From: Thioalkalivibrio nitratireducens
GTDB lineage: Bacteria; Pseudomonadota; Gammaproteobacteria; Ectothiorhodospirales; Ectothiorhodospiraceae
Assembly (NCBI GenBank): GCA_011390385.1
Contig: JAABSN010000012.1
Span: forward strand, 1-34,373
Direction of reading: 5' to 3'
DNA: 34,373 nucleotides
In this document: piece by piece, positions 33,332 to 34,373 of the stretch
Position numbering within the stretch: the first letter of the stretch is position 1
How the letters are laid out: the number at the start of each line of letters is the position of its first letter
Made by a program: the position numbers and the translations under genes
The notes under the pieces: generated by a model
The model's database searches: none
Told to the model about the DNA's origin: nothing
Seen by the model: the letters and a program-made list of their open reading frames with translations, nothing else

Positions 33332-34373
33332 ATGAACATCGATCTTCGAAGAATACGGACGCACACGGCGGGCTGCGCTGAACGCGCCGGATGGGCTCTG
33401 CTGGTGGTTACCCTCCTGCTGGTTCCCATGCTGGCCGCCATTCCGACGGTTTTCGCCAGCGACGACTATCCGGAAGGCTCGAGGATCGAATGGAACACAT
33501 TCGAATCCGCACTCTTCACCCGCGCGCGGACCGAGAACCGACCTCTGTTTCTGTACTTCCACGGCCAGTGGTGCACCTGGTGCCGCGATTTCCAGGAAGA
33601 AAGCCTGGAACACGATGACGTCGCCAAAGCCATTCAAGACGGCTACATACCGGTACTCGTCGATCTCGATCGCCGCCGCGATCTGTTCAACCGGTACGGA
33701 GGGCGCGGTCTCCCATTCGTCGTGATCGTCGATGCACGGGATCATTTACTGGGCCGTTTCACCGGCCATGTCGCACCTGCCGACCTGCACCAGATGTTGC
33801 TCGAACGACGACAGCGCATCTCGGTAACCGGGAGGGAACTCAGCCCGGCGGACGATCCCATCGACAATCCGGAAGCCTTCCTGCAGATGCTGGATGAGGT
33901 TTACGATGCCAACACTCGTCGGTTGAGCGGAAGCGCGATGTTCGGCACCCTGAGCAAAAGGCCGCAGCCGTGGACAATGGCCTTCCTGCTACAGAGGGAA
34001 TCCTGGGACCAGCGAATGCCTGGTCTGCTCGATCAGATCGTCGAGGACCTCTGGGACGCCGAGGAAGGCGGTTTTTTCTTTTTCCGTGATCCCGATCAAC
34101 CCGACCCCGAGCGAGCGCTCGAGACGTCGAAGCGTCTCGACCAGAATGCCGCCTTCCTGTGGCTGTTCGCGGATGCCTATCGCCGCTTCGGCAACGAATC
34201 CCACCGAAAGGTCCTCGAACGCAACCTGGACTACCTCCGAACGAATCTCTGGAATCCCGACCGGCAGCGTTTCTACAGCAGCCAATACTCGGACGACGCC
34301 TATTACGCCCAGCCACTGAAGGTTCGCAGAACCATGGCGCCACCTGCGGTCGATCGAACCACGTATGCCGATG
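33332..34373 (+). CDS. Secreted thioredoxin-domain protein, YyaL-like (3' end cut)
   Basis: The first 347 codons of a gene running off the window. The N-terminus has a signal peptide or anchor (WALLVVTLLLVPMLAAIPTV, about 21-40) with possible cleavage after FAS. A thioredoxin-like domain (about 50-155) carries the redox pair in GQWCTWCRDF (Cys81, Cys84) and the cis-proline loop GRGLPFVVIV. The rest is helical, with DQNAAFLWLFADAYRRFG and LDYLRTNLWNPDRQRFYSS, resembling the alpha/alpha-barrel part of YyaL/DUF255 proteins. It probably acts in the periplasm. GGAG lies six bases before the ATG at 33332; an ATG four codons earlier is possible. It is divergent from alaC. Confidence 0.8.
   Translation, partial: MNIDLRRIRTHTAGCAERAGWALLVVTLLLVPMLAAIPTVFASDDYPEGSRIEWNTFESALFTRARTENRPLFLYFHGQWCTWCRDFQEESLEHDDVAKAIQDGYIPVLVDLDRRRDLFNRYGGRGLPFVVIVDARDHLLGRFTGHVAPADLHQMLLERRQRISVTGRELSPADDPIDNPEAFLQMLDEVYDANTRRLSGSAMFGTLSKRPQPWTMAFLLQRESWDQRMPGLLDQIVEDLWDAEEGGFFFFRDPDQPDPERALETSKRLDQNAAFLWLFADAYRRFGNESHRKVLERNLDYLRTNLWNPDRQRFYSSQYSDDAYYAQPLKVRRTMAPPAVDRTTYAD

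Overview
The window reads as chromosomal DNA of a high-GC gammaproteobacterium, most likely a sulfur oxidiser of the Ectothiorhodospiraceae/Thioalkalivibrio type. This is inferred from four things: the ftsK-lolA-rarA and trxB...aat gene orders, an E. coli-type LexA box, a DsrE2-like protein of sulfur oxidisers, and a secreted Gly/Tyr-rich protein resembling sulfur globule proteins. No rRNA, tRNA, CRISPR array or transposase gene was seen. Genus and species cannot be fixed from the sequence alone.

Region 1 (1-11,000) is housekeeping. A minus-strand operon, ftsK-lolA-rarA-TVP38-type membrane protein, has its last three genes coupled or closely spaced. Divergent from it are trxB, a FemAB/GNAT-like acyltransferase and aat. 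These are followed by a translationally coupled FAD oxidoreductase/SDR pair resembling the DprE1/DprE2 epimerase. A palindromic interspersed repeat (GGGTGCCGTGAGGCG type) lies in several intergenic gaps.

Region 2 (11,000-15,300) holds a solitary error-prone polymerase gene, dnaE2. In front of it a perfect LexA box sits at the centre of a 48-bp palindrome. A convergent DsrE2-like gene and a 53-residue membrane protein follow.

Region 3 (15,540-28,984) is the unusual part. Ten consecutive minus-strand genes encode an RND pump adaptor, an RND pump with a 255-residue C-terminal extension, a Met/Glu/Arg-repeat secreted protein with a Gly/Tyr-rich head, a Pro/Gly/Tyr-rich secreted protein, a sulfur-globule-like protein, an orphan ParA ATPase, a membrane-anchored TPR-like protein, a DUF302 membrane protein, a membrane-anchored heptad-repeat protein and a dynamin-like GTPase. 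A divergent sigma-54-type activator stands at the head. The gap between it and the pump genes holds a good candidate -24/-12 promoter and two upstream sites about two helical turns apart. The working hypothesis is an envelope system that builds, exports to, positions or remodels around a periplasmic granule such as a sulfur globule. The gene order is seen; the joint function is inference.

Region 4 (29,000-34,373) is amino-acid metabolism: alaC, hom and thrC on the minus strand. ThrC carries a short Cys-rich insertion, and a 146-bp element with terminal inverted repeats lies between alaC and hom. The start of a secreted thioredoxin-domain protein, cut by the window end, follows on the plus strand.
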